Notes: a model not told the origin generated them from the letters alone. Positions 49,331 to 59,807 are shown, numbered from the stretch's first letter. The stretch is 64,000 bases of DNA from Thalassospiraceae bacterium LMO-SO8 (GCA_031655335.1 CP134226.1:1736001-1800000), one strand, 5' to 3'. Translations and numbers: made by a program.

Positions 49331-49600
49331 ATGTCGATCCAGAAAAAGACCGTCGGCGCCACCTTGGCAACCGCCGCCGCCGCCCTGTTCATCGCCGGTG
49401 CCGCCATGACCGGCGCCCCGATGGCCGCGAAGGCCGCCGACGGCGTCAAGTGCATGGGCGCCAATTCGTGCAAGGGCCACGGTTCCTGCAAGACCGCGTC
49501 CAATGACTGCAAGGGCCACAACGCCTGCAAGGGCAAGGGCTGGATTTCCACCAGCACGGAAAAGGAATGCATGGAAAAGGGCGGCACGGTCGCCAAGTAA
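49331..49600 (+). CDS. bufA2: BufA2-type bufferin precursor (cysteine-rich RiPP metallophore)
   Basis: 89 residues. A long N-terminal signal peptide (hydrophobic core TLATAAAALFIAGAAM) is followed by a Cys/Lys/Gly-rich core: CMGANSC, KGHGSC, KTASNDC, KGHNAC, then KGKGW and a final EC. Six cysteines in all. This matches the BufA2 bufferins, periplasmic RiPPs that bind copper after the MNIO enzyme converts some cysteines to thiooxazoles. AAAGGAGAG lies before the ATG. It is followed by bufB and bufC. Confidence 0.88.
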   Translation: MSIQKKTVGATLATAAAALFIAGAAMTGAPMAAKAADGVKCMGANSCKGHGSCKTASNDCKGHNACKGKGWISTSTEKECMEKGGTVAK

Positions 49601-49688
49601 CGGCGCCCGCACCTTACCCAACACGACGGATGGCGGGGGGCCGGAGGCATCTGGTCCCTCGTTTCCGTTTTGCGCGAGGCTTCTTTCC

Positions 49689-50546
49689 ATGACTCTCTGC
49701 CAGGATACTTTTGCCGGTTTCGGGCTCGGCCTGCGGCCGCAACATTTTCCCGATATTCTCGGTCCCGACGGGGGCGAGGGGCTGGCCCGCGTCGACTGGT
49801 TCGAAATCATTTCGGAAAACTTCATGGCCGTGGGCGGCATGCCGCTGCGCAACCTTTTGGCCGTGCGTGAACGCCGTCCCATGGCCATGCATGGGGTGTC
49901 GCTGTCGATCGGGGCGCCCGATCCTCTCGACGACGGCTATCTCAAGGACCTCAAGACGCTGGCCGATCTGATCGCGCCGGCGGTGGTATCCGACCATCTG
50001 TGTTGGACCGGGGCGCATGGCGTGAACCTGCACGACCTGTTGCCCCTGCCCCTGACCGAGGAAACCCTGGACCATGTCGCGGCGCGGGTCGCCCGGGTGC
50101 AGGATGTCTTGGGCCGTCGCATCGCGTTGGAAAACGCCTCGACCTACGTGACGTTCACAGCCGATACCATGAATGAATGGGAATTCCTGGCCGAGCTGAC
50201 GCGGCGCGCCGATTGCGACCTGCTGCTCGACGTCAACAACGTCTACGTATCGGCCTTCAACCACGGCTTCGATCCGGCCGACTATCTGGCCGGCATTCCC
50301 AAGGACCGCGTGCGCCAGATTCATCTGGCCGGGCACGAACACAACGGCGACCATATCGTCGACACCCACGACGCGCCGGTGGCGGATCCCGTGTGGGATC
50401 TCTACCGCGCCGCCGTCGCCCGCTTCGGCGCCGTGCCGACGATGATCGAGCGCGACGCCGACATCCCGCCGTTCGCCGATCTGGTCGCGGAACTTGGCAC
50501 CGCGCGGCGGCTTGCCGGTGACGCCCTTGACGAGGCCGCGGCATGA
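49689..50546 (+). CDS. bufB: DUF692 multinuclear non-heme iron oxidase (MNIO), bufferin-modifying
   Basis: About 285 residues from the ATG at 49689. The TIM-barrel MNIO fold shows its metal ligands: FEIISENFM, AMHGVSLSIG, VSDHLCWTG, LENASTY, LLDVNNVYVSAFNHG, IHLAGHEHNG and VDTHDAPV. Together with BufC it oxidises cysteines of BufA to 5-thiooxazoles in the cytosol before export. It lies 88 bases after bufA and overlaps bufC by ATGA. Confidence 0.92.
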   Translation: MTLCQDTFAGFGLGLRPQHFPDILGPDGGEGLARVDWFEIISENFMAVGGMPLRNLLAVRERRPMAMHGVSLSIGAPDPLDDGYLKDLKTLADLIAPAVVSDHLCWTGAHGVNLHDLLPLPLTEETLDHVAARVARVQDVLGRRIALENASTYVTFTADTMNEWEFLAELTRRADCDLLLDVNNVYVSAFNHGFDPADYLAGIPKDRVRQIHLAGHEHNGDHIVDTHDAPVADPVWDLYRAAVARFGAVPTMIERDADIPPFADLVAELGTARRLAGDALDEAAA

Positions 50547-51340
50547 CCGCGTCCTTGCTCGAGGTGCAAACCCTGTTCCAGGACCGTCTGCTGACCGGGC
50601 GGGCGGACATCGAAGCGCACCTGACGTCCGGCGGCCCGTTCCTCAAGGTCTACGACCACGCCTATGTCGCCCGCCTGTTGGAAGTGATGGGCGAGGATTT
50701 TCCCGCCGTGCACACGTTGCTGGGCGACGATGAATTCGGGGATGCGGCCGCCGCCTATGTGCGGGGCCATCCGTCACAGGCGCGCTCCGTGCGCTGGCTG
50801 GGTGCCGGCTTTGCGGCCTGGCTCGGCGAAACCGCGCCCTGGTCGGGCCTGCCGGTGCTGACCGACATGGCGGCCTTCGAATGGGGTCTGGGGCTTGCCT
50901 TCGACGCGCCCGACGCGGAGGTCATCGGGGTCACGGCGCTGGCCGCCGTGCCGCCGGAAGCCTGGCCGGTCCTGACGTTCGATTTCCATCCCGCCCTGAA
51001 CACGGCGGCGCTTGCCCACGACGTCGCCCCGTTCCAGCAGGCCGTGGCCAACGACCGGGATCCCGAGGCGGCGCCCGGGGTGGCGCCGGGGGGGCCGCAG
51101 ACCTGGGCTTTCTGGCGCGACGGGGAAACCTGCCAGGTGCGCTACCGCGCGCTTTCCGGCGCGGAGGCATCGGGACTTGCCCTGTTGCGTGCCGAGGGAG
51201 ATTTCCAGACGTTGTGCGAAACCCTTGCCGGGTTCGGCGATGAGGACGATGCCGCCTTGCGGGCGGCTGGGTTCCTGCGCGGCTGGGTCGAGGCGGGCTG
51301 GATTACCGGCCTGTCCGCGCCGGGCCTGAGCTGGGCCTGA
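50543..51340 (+). CDS. bufC: DUF2063 precursor-recognition partner of the MNIO enzyme
   Basis: 265 residues. The N-terminal DUF2063 domain (QTLFQDRLLTGRADIEAHL, KVYDHAYVARLLEVMGEDFPA) is followed by a RiPP-recognition-like C-terminal part. In bufferin systems this protein presents the BufA leader to the iron oxidase. It is translationally coupled to bufB. Older annotations call the family a putative DNA-binding domain; in this context the RiPP role is much more likely. No export partner follows; a tRNA gene is next on the other strand. Confidence 0.9.
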   Translation: MTASLLEVQTLFQDRLLTGRADIEAHLTSGGPFLKVYDHAYVARLLEVMGEDFPAVHTLLGDDEFGDAAAAYVRGHPSQARSVRWLGAGFAAWLGETAPWSGLPVLTDMAAFEWGLGLAFDAPDAEVIGVTALAAVPPEAWPVLTFDFHPALNTAALAHDVAPFQQAVANDRDPEAAPGVAPGGPQTWAFWRDGETCQVRYRALSGAEASGLALLRAEGDFQTLCETLAGFGDEDDAALRAAGFLRGWVEAGWITGLSAPGLSWA

Positions 51341-51361
51341 GCGGACGCCCGGCCCGGCGGC

Positions 51362-51438
51362 TGGTGACCCCGACAGGATTTGAACCTGTGACCTACAGAT
51401 TAGGAATCTGTCGCTCTATCCGACTGAGCTACGGGGCC
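51362..51438 (-). tRNA. tRNA-Arg (anticodon CCT)
   Basis: 77 bases including an encoded CCA end. On the minus strand the acceptor arm is GGCCCCG with CGGGGTC (one G-T pair), the D arm is GCTC/GAGC, the anticodon stem is ACAGA/TCTGT with loop TTCCTAA (anticodon CCT, reads AGG), and the T arm is ACAGG/CCTGT with loop TTCAAAT. All arms pair properly. It lies just after bufC in the opposite direction. No integrase or duplicated 3' end is seen nearby. Confidence 0.97.
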
Positions 51439-51541
51439 TTGCCGCCGTCGGCCTGACGCTGGACGTCGCGCGCCCGTCTATACCACAGGTTTCCGTGCCG
51501 GTTCCAAGCTTTGGTGGCAGGGACGACGGATGCGCGGCGGC

Positions 51542-52063
51542 CTATTTGAACAGGCCCTTGATGCGGTCCATGGACATGGAATAGTTCAACATGACCGATT
51601 CCACGCCCGGGTTGCCGTCGCCCAGGCCCGCGTTCGACGAATGGTCGATGGAAATGCCGATGCGCGAACGGTCGTCGAAGCGGTAGGCGAGTTCCAGGCG
51701 CGAGCGGAATTCGAGCGCGTGGCCCAAATCCAGGTTGGACGTCTTGCCCCGCCAAAAGGTCGGCGAGAACTGCGGCGTCAGCACGAAGCGCCGACCCAGG
51801 TAGATGTCGACCAGCAGGCCGGCCCCGATGAACGACGAATTGTTGGTGACATAGGCGCCGGTCAGGAACGGCTTGAAGATCCAAAGTTTCTTGCCGAACC
51901 GGTAGTCGAGGCGGATTTCCGCGTCCTCTTCCCGGTTGCGGAAGATGTCGAATTTGCCGACGGCGAGGGTCAGGAAATCAGGATCATCCTCGGCCCGCGC
52001 GGTACCCGACGGCATGACGGTCACCGCGGCAAGCAATGCCGGAATGAGCAGCTTTTTGAACAT
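51542..52063 (-). CDS. PagL-like acyloxyacyl hydrolase (lipid A 3-O-deacylase)
   Basis: About 173 residues from the ATG at 52063, with a signal peptide ending near GTARA. The rest is a small eight-strand beta-barrel. The PagL active site is visible as SIDHSSNAG (His and Ser) with a Glu in GVESVMLNYS. PagL removes the 3-position acyl chain of lipid A in the outer membrane. It lies downstream of the prolyl aminopeptidase start region, on the same strand as the tRNA. Confidence 0.84.
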   Translation of the reverse strand: MFKKLLIPALLAAVTVMPSGTARAEDDPDFLTLAVGKFDIFRNREEDAEIRLDYRFGKKLWIFKPFLTGAYVTNNSSFIGAGLLVDIYLGRRFVLTPQFSPTFWRGKTSNLDLGHALEFRSRLELAYRFDDRSRIGISIDHSSNAGLGDGNPGVESVMLNYSMSMDRIKGLFK

Positions 52064-52162
52064 GTTAGATCGTCCCCGATACGGTCCGATTGCCGGACCC
52101 ACCCCTTTGTCGGGCATCTTAATCGATCGGGCCGATCTTTCAAGCCGGGATGACGCGCGGGG

Positions 52163-53137
52163 TCAGCCGTCGCCGAGCCGCCGGAAGCCGTCCATGGCCC
52201 TGACCAGGGAGGAGCGGATGCCCGGCTCCATGGCCGAATGCCCGGCGTCGGGCACGATCACGTAATCGGCGTCGGGCCAGGCCTGCGCCAGTTCGTCTGC
52301 CGTGGCGATCGGGCAGACCATGTCGTAGCGGCCCTGCACGATGACGCAGGGCAGGTGGGTGATGCGTCCGATGTTGGCGAGCAGATGATTTTCCGCCATG
52401 AACACGTCGTTGACGAAGTAGTGGGCCTCGAGGCGTGCCAGGGACAGGGCCCCCCGCCCGGAGCCGCCGCCGCCGTCGCCGTGGTGCAGGGTGGAACAGG
52501 CGGATTCGAACTGGCTCCAGACCTCGGCCGCCGGACGGTGGGTGTTCGGGTCCGGGTCATTCAGACGCCTGTGGTAGCCAGCCAGGATGTCGCCGCGTTC
52601 GTTTTCGGGAAGGTACCCGGAGAACCGCCGCCAGGCTTCGGGAAACACCTGTTTCATGCCGTAGAGGAACCAGTCGACCTCCGGCTGGCGGCCGAGGAAG
52701 ATGCCGCGCAGCGCGAAGCCCCGGCAGCGGTCCGGATGGGCGATGCCGTAGGCCAGCGCCAGGGTCGACCCCCAGGAGCCGCCGAACACGAACCATTTGT
52801 CGATGCCGAGTTGGCGGCGCAGGGCCTCCATGTCGTCGATCAGGTCCTGGGTCGTGTTATCCCGCGTTTCGCCGAACGGGGTGGAGCGCCCGGCCCCGCG
52901 CTGGTCGAACACGACGATGCGGTAGTGGTCGGGGTCGAAGAACCGGCGGTGCGACGGGTTGGATCCGGCCCCCGGCCCGCCGTGCAGGAAGATCACCGGC
53001 ACGCCGGTCGGATTGCCTGACTGTTCCCAATAAATGCGATGGCCGCCGGACACATCCAGATATCCCTGGGCATGAGGTTCGATCCGGGGATAGAGGTCCG
53101 GCGACGGGCGGTTCAGGGCGGAGTTGGATTTATCCAA
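52163..53137 (-). CDS. pip: Prolyl aminopeptidase
   Basis: 324 residues of the alpha/beta hydrolase fold, family S33. The oxyanion-loop motif is HGGPGAG, the nucleophile is in GGSWGST, and the acid and His are in GRYDMVCP and DAGHSAMEP. The N-terminal YPRIEPHAQGYLDVSGGHRI is typical of the monomeric bacterial enzyme, which removes N-terminal proline from peptides in the cytosol. It is 64 bases past the ytoQ stop on the same strand. Confidence 0.95.
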   Translation of the reverse strand: MDKSNSALNRPSPDLYPRIEPHAQGYLDVSGGHRIYWEQSGNPTGVPVIFLHGGPGAGSNPSHRRFFDPDHYRIVVFDQRGAGRSTPFGETRDNTTQDLIDDMEALRRQLGIDKWFVFGGSWGSTLALAYGIAHPDRCRGFALRGIFLGRQPEVDWFLYGMKQVFPEAWRRFSGYLPENERGDILAGYHRRLNDPDPNTHRPAAEVWSQFESACSTLHHGDGGGGSGRGALSLARLEAHYFVNDVFMAENHLLANIGRITHLPCVIVQGRYDMVCPIATADELAQAWPDADYVIVPDAGHSAMEPGIRSSLVRAMDGFRRLGDG

Positions 53138-53201
53138 TGTCGTTGGCCGGTTCGGGTTCTTCCAATTGCCCCTCGGGGCGGTTGGCGGGCGCGGGCCCTC
53201 T

Positions 53202-53681
53202 TTAATTAAGTTGGCCCGTGATCGCGTATTTCAACAGGCGCACCACCTGATCGGGCGTTTCCGCCGTCGCCATGGCTGCCCCGTTCACTTCCTTCAACGC
53301 ATGGGTCAGGGACGGGTCGTGCAGCGTGATCATCGGCGTTCCAAGCGCGGCGGCGTATCCGGCGTCGAAGGCGGCGTTCCATTGTTTGTACTTGTCGCCG
53401 AAGCGTACGACAACCACGTCGGCGCGTTCCATCAGGGTGCGGGTGCGGATGGCGTTGACCTTGGCCCCCTTGTGGTCCTTCCAAAATCCGTCGGGCTCGT
53501 CGCCCAGGATGGCGACGCCGCAATCGTCGCTCGATGCGTGGTCGGTCACCGGGCCGACGAAGTCGATGGGCAGGCCCGCCTCGGCGGCACCGGCGGCGAT
53601 CCGGTCGCGCCAGTCGGTGTGGATTTCGCCGGACAGGTAGACGGTCCAGGGTGTGTCGTCGCTGTTCGTTTGGCTGGTCAC
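53202..53681 (-). CDS. YtoQ-family protein
   Basis: 159 residues. It starts with WTVYLSGEIHTDWRD and has FGDKYKQWNAAFDAGYAAAL, features of the YtoQ family, which resembles nucleoside 2-deoxyribosyltransferase-like folds. Its function is unproven. It is preceded by the Nudix gene and followed by the prolyl aminopeptidase gene, all on the minus strand with short gaps. Confidence 0.85.
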   Translation of the reverse strand: MTSQTNSDDTPWTVYLSGEIHTDWRDRIAAGAAEAGLPIDFVGPVTDHASSDDCGVAILGDEPDGFWKDHKGAKVNAIRTRTLMERADVVVVRFGDKYKQWNAAFDAGYAAALGTPMITLHDPSLTHALKEVNGAAMATAETPDQVVRLLKYAITGQLN

Positions 53682-53718
53682 TGGGACGTTTCCTTACGTT
53701 TCCTGGCAAATCGGGCGA

Positions 53719-54573
53719 TCAGCGGCGGCCCGTGTGAAAGCCCCGCTGGAGATCAAGGTAATCGGAATGGTCGGGTCCGATAAACCCCCGGCGGATCAAA
53801 AAGTCGATCACGACGACCCCGCAGTTGAATTTGAAGTCATCCGTCTCGCGCACAGTGTCCATGACCTGGTCCATGGACCACAAGTAGAATTCCTCGATTT
53901 CGCCGTCCGTGTTGCGCGGCGTGAAATCCGCCGGCAGTTCCAGGTCATAGTTGAACAGGACGTCGCGGCGCAGGCCCTCGGCCCGTTCCGTGCAGTAGGA
54001 AACGGCGCCCACGGGCCGGGCGCGCCGGGCGATGGCTTCGGGAATGGCGGCTTCCTCGCCGCATTCCTTGATCAGGTTGTCCATCACGCCGATCCCGGCG
54101 GGCAGGCCGCCGGCGACGATCTGGTCCAGCTTGCCGGGTCCGGTCGGCTTGGTCAGGGACCGCTTGCCGATCCACATCTTCAACTGATCGCCGTCGCGTA
54201 CGAATCCGTTCACGTGCACGCCGTAGCCTTCGACCCCGAACAGCGGCACCGCCGCGCGCTCCATCTGGAACAGGGGGGCGGCGCCCCAGCGCGCGCAGAC
54301 GGCATAGGGCTCGTCGCGCCAGCCGGGGATCAGGCCGCGGGACCGGAGTTCGCCCAGGACCCCGGCCATGGCCGTCGTGCGCGCCGCCGGGCTGCCGGGA
54401 TCGGGGTCCATGGCGACCGCGTCCCCGGTCACCCGGAACACGGCGCCGAAATCGGCGAGATGGGGAACGAAATCGCGATGGATCAGGCCGACCTGCTGAC
54501 CGCCCGCCATGAACGGCCGGTAGGCCGCCGGGTCCCAGGCGTGCAGGGCGCGGACGCGGTCCAGATAGCTCAT
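53719..54573 (-). CDS. DUF4743-type Nudix hydrolase
   Basis: 284 residues. An N-terminal DUF4743 domain (SYLDRVRALHAWDPAAYRPF) precedes a Nudix domain with box GVMDNLIKECGEEAAIP, where the usual REUxEE is KECGEEA and so keeps the metal-binding glutamates. Plant and bacterial homologues with this layout hydrolyse oxidised thiamine diphosphate or similar. It starts 21 bases after the ACT gene stop. Confidence 0.88.
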   Translation of the reverse strand: MSYLDRVRALHAWDPAAYRPFMAGGQQVGLIHRDFVPHLADFGAVFRVTGDAVAMDPDPGSPAARTTAMAGVLGELRSRGLIPGWRDEPYAVCARWGAAPLFQMERAAVPLFGVEGYGVHVNGFVRDGDQLKMWIGKRSLTKPTGPGKLDQIVAGGLPAGIGVMDNLIKECGEEAAIPEAIARRARPVGAVSYCTERAEGLRRDVLFNYDLELPADFTPRNTDGEIEEFYLWSMDQVMDTVRETDDFKFNCGVVVIDFLIRRGFIGPDHSDYLDLQRGFHTGRR

Positions 54574-54594
54574 GCGGGGACCCCGTGCCGGCGG

Positions 54595-54945
54595 TCACTC
54601 ATGGGCGTCGTTCGATTTTTCGGCGACCAGCACGGCCTCGACACAGAACTGGCGGCGCAGTTCCTGGGCGATGAGCCGGGCCTGTTCGGTGTCCGTGTTG
54701 TCCAGATGGATGTCAACGATCAGGTCCTCCCGGCCGCTCTGTGCGCGGCTGGCGTGGATGCGGGCGGGCACCAGGCCGCGCTTGGCGAACACCTCGACCA
54801 CGCGGGGCAGGGTGCCCGGATCGGCCAGGGCCTGCACGGAAAAGCATTGCGTCGGCAATGATTTGCGCCGGCGTGGCGGCCGGGTGGAAGGGGTGGGGGA
54901 AACGGCGGATGAATGCGGGGCGTGCCCGCGGTCTTGCGTCTGCAT
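54595..54945 (-). CDS. Small ACT-like domain protein
   Basis: 116 residues. After a disordered Pro/Arg/Ser-rich N-terminus (about 27 residues), it has an ACT-like fold: CFSVQALADPGTLPRVVEVF, then ARIHASRAQSGREDLIVDIH. It resembles regulatory subunits of acetolactate synthase but stands alone, so an amino-acid-binding role is only inferred. It precedes the Nudix gene on the same strand. Confidence 0.65.
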   Translation of the reverse strand: MQTQDRGHAPHSSAVSPTPSTRPPRRRKSLPTQCFSVQALADPGTLPRVVEVFAKRGLVPARIHASRAQSGREDLIVDIHLDNTDTEQARLIAQELRRQFCVEAVLVAEKSNDAHE

Positions 54946-55096
54946 CGGAAAATCCTTTGGCGAGGGGAATGCCGGTCACGGCGAATCAGGAAGGCCCGGT
55001 CCTCGATTACGAGGCCGGGTCAATAATTCGCCGGAGGTCTCCGGTCGCCGGAAGGATCGATGCCGTCGTCATGGGCCTGATGATAGGCCTGTGGCG

Positions 55097-55120
55097 CGAA
55101 AATTCAAGGTGCCCTGAATT
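55097..55120 (-). terminator. Weak hairpin after gcrA
   Basis: On the minus strand AATTCAGG, a short loop and CCTTGAATT form a stem, followed by TTTCG, about 24 bases past the gcrA stop. The stem is short and bulged, so termination is only plausible. Confidence 0.35.
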
Positions 55121-55143
55121 CGGGGCCGCCGGAGTGCTGAGCC

Positions 55144-55524
55144 TCAGGCGGCGGCGACCTTGCGCCCGTCCTTGGTAATCCGGATATAGGCCTTGGCGCA
55201 ATGGCTGCGGCAGTAGGGCTTGCCGTCGAGCGATTCCTCGCCGCAGAAATGGAAATCCGGGTCGTTGGGCTCGCCCACGGGCCAGCTGCACATGCCGGGC
55301 CGCAGCTTGGCCATGGTCACCAGGTTCTCGTTGACCTGGGGCCGGTCGGGGCGTTCCTTGATGGGCGATCCGCGCTTGGCCAGGCCGAGACGATGGACCT
55401 TGCCGATCACCGCGTTCTTGGTGATGCCGAGGCGGCGGCCGATCTCGCTGGTCGGAAGGCCTTCATCCCACAGGGCGATCAGAGCGTTGACCCGCTGGGG
55501 CGTCCATTCGTACGTCGTCTGCAT
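55144..55524 (-). CDS. gcrA: GcrA-family cell-cycle regulator
   Basis: About 126 residues from the ATG at 55524 (GGGAGG upstream; the frame is open to 55614). The N-terminal helix-turn-helix WTPQRVNALIALWDEGLPTS and the helix ITKNAVIGKVHRLGL bind DNA; the C-terminal region has CSWPVGEPNDPDFHFCGEES with Cys residues, and PYCRSHCAKAY. In Caulobacter GcrA binds sigma-70 and CcrM-methylated GANTC sites. It is shorter than the Caulobacter protein in the linker. Two DnaA boxes lie upstream, as expected if DnaA controls it. Confidence 0.92.
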   Translation of the reverse strand: MQTTYEWTPQRVNALIALWDEGLPTSEIGRRLGITKNAVIGKVHRLGLAKRGSPIKERPDRPQVNENLVTMAKLRPGMCSWPVGEPNDPDFHFCGEESLDGKPYCRSHCAKAYIRITKDGRKVAAA

Positions 55525-55866
55525 GTACCCTTGCCTCCCGCTTTTCGGCCCGATGTCGCATCGCGGCCGAAATCCAAATTTCTTGCCCCTCGAACGGATA
55601 TTTGCAGGCCGCATCGGCCTGAAATGCCCATTTTTGCCCGAAAATCAGGCTGGAACGCGTTAATAATTACAAGATTTCGCCTGACCGTCAACTAGCTCCA
55701 CCACATATAGTTATCCACAATACATGTTGTGTTGTTGATAAAATCCTAAACTAGAGAGGATTTCCGGGCCGCAGATGCAAAAAAATCCCTTTGCCGGGCC
55801 GGGGTGCCGGTATAATCCGGGGGAGCCGAAGGGGGATTTTGGCGGGACTATCAGGAGTGACGGAAA
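55525..55866. promoter_or_regulatory. gcrA-scpA divergent control region with DnaA boxes
   Basis: 342 bases without a gene, the longest such stretch here. A perfect DnaA box TTATCCACA lies at 55711-55719 on the plus strand, and an inverted box with one mismatch (TGTTGATAA) at 55733-55741. The middle is AT-rich. DnaA activation of gcrA is known in Caulobacter. A single such pair is not enough to call an origin. Confidence 0.65.
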
Positions 55867-58017
<2,151 letters not shown>

Positions 58018-58056
58018 TGCCGCGGGGCCTTAGCGGACCCCTGAAACGCAAAATGA

Positions 58057-58093
58057 AAAGCCCGTCCTGACTGTCTTGGTCGGGACGGGCTTT
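58057..58093 (-). terminator. Terminator hairpin inside the ArfA-like ORF and after scpA
   Basis: Arms AAAGCCCGTCC (58057-58067) and GGACGGGCTTT (58083-58093) pair perfectly, and GAC/GTC plus a wobble extend the stem to 15 positions. On the minus strand CTTTTCATTTTG follows, which favours termination of the ArfA-like transcript; on the plus strand it lies 40 bases past the scpA stop. Confidence 0.8.
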
Positions 58094-58278
58094 CGTATGT
58101 TTGGCGCGGCGGCGGTAGGCCTTGGCCGATTGGATCTTCTGCTGCCGCAGGGTGCGCACGGCCCGGGCCACCGGGTTCCGCCGCACCGGTGCCTTGCGTT
58201 TCATGGCGGGGCTCCTTCGTGGTGACCAACGGGTCGGCGTCTTAAGGCCTTCCGCCTGGAGATGCAAGCGCCTGCCAG

Positions 58279-58605
58279 CTAGTCACGCCGCAACAGCCAT
58301 CCCGAAAGGCGCCAAACCGGGTAAAGCAGCAACATCGCAAGGGGAACGACGTAAAAGGCGGACCGCAGCCAATTCAAATCGCATGAGTAGGGATGCGTGC
58401 CCCCCGCGTTGGGGTTCAGGGGCAGCAGACCCTGTGAGCCTGCAACAAACTCACATAGGCCCCGTGGTTCCGTGCCGTCGGACTGTACAAGAATCAGGAC
58501 GACCGGAAACGCCGCGAGAACCAACGAGCATGCGATCGCGGAAACCAAAATGTACATGGCGCGGCGGGTTTTCATATCGGGATGTTCTTCATCTACTTCG
58601 TCCAC
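58279..58605 (-). CDS. Two-helix membrane protein, putative immunity protein 1
   Basis: 108 residues from GTG 58605 (alternative ATG 58575). Two transmembrane helices (about 20-40 and 84-104) flank a loop of some 40 residues with two cysteines (LCEFV, SCDLNW), likely outside the cytoplasm and disulfide-bonded. It overlaps the end of the transglycosylase-like gene by 13 bases, so it is co-translated with it. It shares this layout, though little sequence, with the proteins at 60036 and 60472. Immunity to the adjacent cell-wall enzyme is inferred from layout and coupling. Confidence 0.65.
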   Translation of the reverse strand: MDEVDEEHPDMKTRRAMYILVSAIACSLVLAAFPVVLILVQSDGTEPRGLCEFVAGSQGLLPLNPNAGGTHPYSCDLNWLRSAFYVVPLAMLLLYPVWRLSGWLLRRD

Positions 58606-59807
58606 GGCTTCTCACGATAAATACGCGCGACATAAGCGCCGAAATCATTGACGTTTTCTCGACCAACATAGTTCCACACGGAGGCTATTTTTGCCGGAGA
58701 AGGATTTGGCACTCTATCAAAAATGCGCTTTATCAAGGTCACGCCAGCTTTGACGTTCGATTCTGGAGCGTAGGCTGAATTTTTGTCAATTCCGAGGCCG
58801 GACCACTTTTCAGGATCAATATTCATCGGGAATATCGTGCCGGCCAGTTGAAACCCCTCTAGCATTTTCGCGGTTCCGAAATAGTGCCCCCTAGCATTCT
58901 CGGCGTAGACGATCGCCTTGACGAGATCGGGATCGACACCTTGCTTCCTCGCTTCGGCGATTAAGAGAGGTTCGAAGTTCAAGACCGCCGTCTTGCCGAC
59001 GCTGGGTACTGCGTACCACGGATCGCTGTCATCGGCGTTCGGGTTCTCTTTCACCTCGAACCGCGCGGAGGCATTATTCAGAATTGCGTCTGTTCTTTCG
59101 ATCGGGTCCGTCAAAATCGGGTTTTTCGTCGCGATCGATGGGAGCGTGGCATTCGTTATTCTGTCTGAGACGAGAGATTTCTGCTCCAGAGAACGCTTGG
59201 GCTCGGCCGGAGGCGTTGCTGGGACGGCGGTTGGGGGCTCCCCGGTCGGCAGGCTGCTGGTGGTGAAGGGCGGTTGGGGCAGCTTGGTGTCAGGTGCGCG
59301 GGCTGAGCGCAGGATAGAGGCATTCACCTTGGCCTGCCGCTCCCGCAGGGCGGCGGCGGGCTGTACCTGGTGCGCAGATGGTGGCCGGTCGGCTGAAACG
59401 GACGTCGCGGCCATCTTCCCTGAGGTCACGGCCCGTTGGCTGAGAATCTCCGTCGGTCCCCAGGGTTTGGCGATACCGTCGATTTGCAGACCGCCGCCGG
59501 CCAGATCGTTGAGGCGTTTCTGGCCGTTCTCGATCCCGCGCAGGAAACCGTCGTCCGCGTCCCGCGTGGGGGCGGGCAGGAGGCCGTTCGCGGCGAGGAA
59601 GCCGGAGGCCTGGAATACGTCGTCGGGCAGGTTGGCCTGACCGTGGCCAACGCCTTGGGTCAGGAATGATTGCCCGAAGCCGCCGAACCCGTCCGTGCCG
59701 CCGCGCCCGGGCAGGCCGGGCGCCATGTCGTCGAGGTTCGCGGCGGGCGTCTCGATCGGGGTTGGGGAATTGGGCAGGTCTTTGGGGCCACCGGTGGTTC
59801 CACCCAT
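58593..59807 (-). CDS. Array protein 1: conserved N-domain plus lytic-transglycosylase-like C-domain
   Basis: 404 residues. Residues 1-130 (from MGGTTGGPKDLPNSPTP to LSQRAVTSGKM) are almost identical to the protein at 60801; the middle ~120 residues are variable and Pro/Ala/Ser-rich. The last ~150 residues resemble an SLT domain: LLIAEARKQGVDPDLVKAIV, then YAENARGHY with a candidate catalytic Glu, and IASVWNYVGREN near the end. There is no Sec signal at the N-terminus, so export would need another route. A toxin-like or cell-wall remodelling enzyme is likely; the neighbour fits an immunity protein. Confidence 0.7.
   Translation of the reverse strand: MGGTTGGPKDLPNSPTPIETPAANLDDMAPGLPGRGGTDGFGGFGQSFLTQGVGHGQANLPDDVFQASGFLAANGLLPAPTRDADDGFLRGIENGQKRLNDLAGGGLQIDGIAKPWGPTEILSQRAVTSGKMAATSVSADRPPSAHQVQPAAALRERQAKVNASILRSARAPDTKLPQPPFTTSSLPTGEPPTAVPATPPAEPKRSLEQKSLVSDRITNATLPSIATKNPILTDPIERTDAILNNASARFEVKENPNADDSDPWYAVPSVGKTAVLNFEPLLIAEARKQGVDPDLVKAIVYAENARGHYFGTAKMLEGFQLAGTIFPMNIDPEKWSGLGIDKNSAYAPESNVKAGVTLIKRIFDRVPNPSPAKIASVWNYVGRENVNDFGAYVARIYREKPWTK

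Noticed and set aside
51362-51438. tRNA-Arg as an integration site for a mobile element.
   Set aside because: No integrase, no repeated tRNA 3' end and only core-like genes on both sides.
52498-52512. GGATTCGAACT resembles a tRNA T-arm.
   Set aside because: It lies inside the prolyl aminopeptidase gene and no acceptor or anticodon stem can be formed around it.
55711-55741. DnaA boxes as a replication origin.
   Set aside because: Only two boxes, no DNA-unwinding repeat set and no origin-type neighbours (such as hemE, parAB, gidA or rpmH); upstream control of gcrA explains them better.
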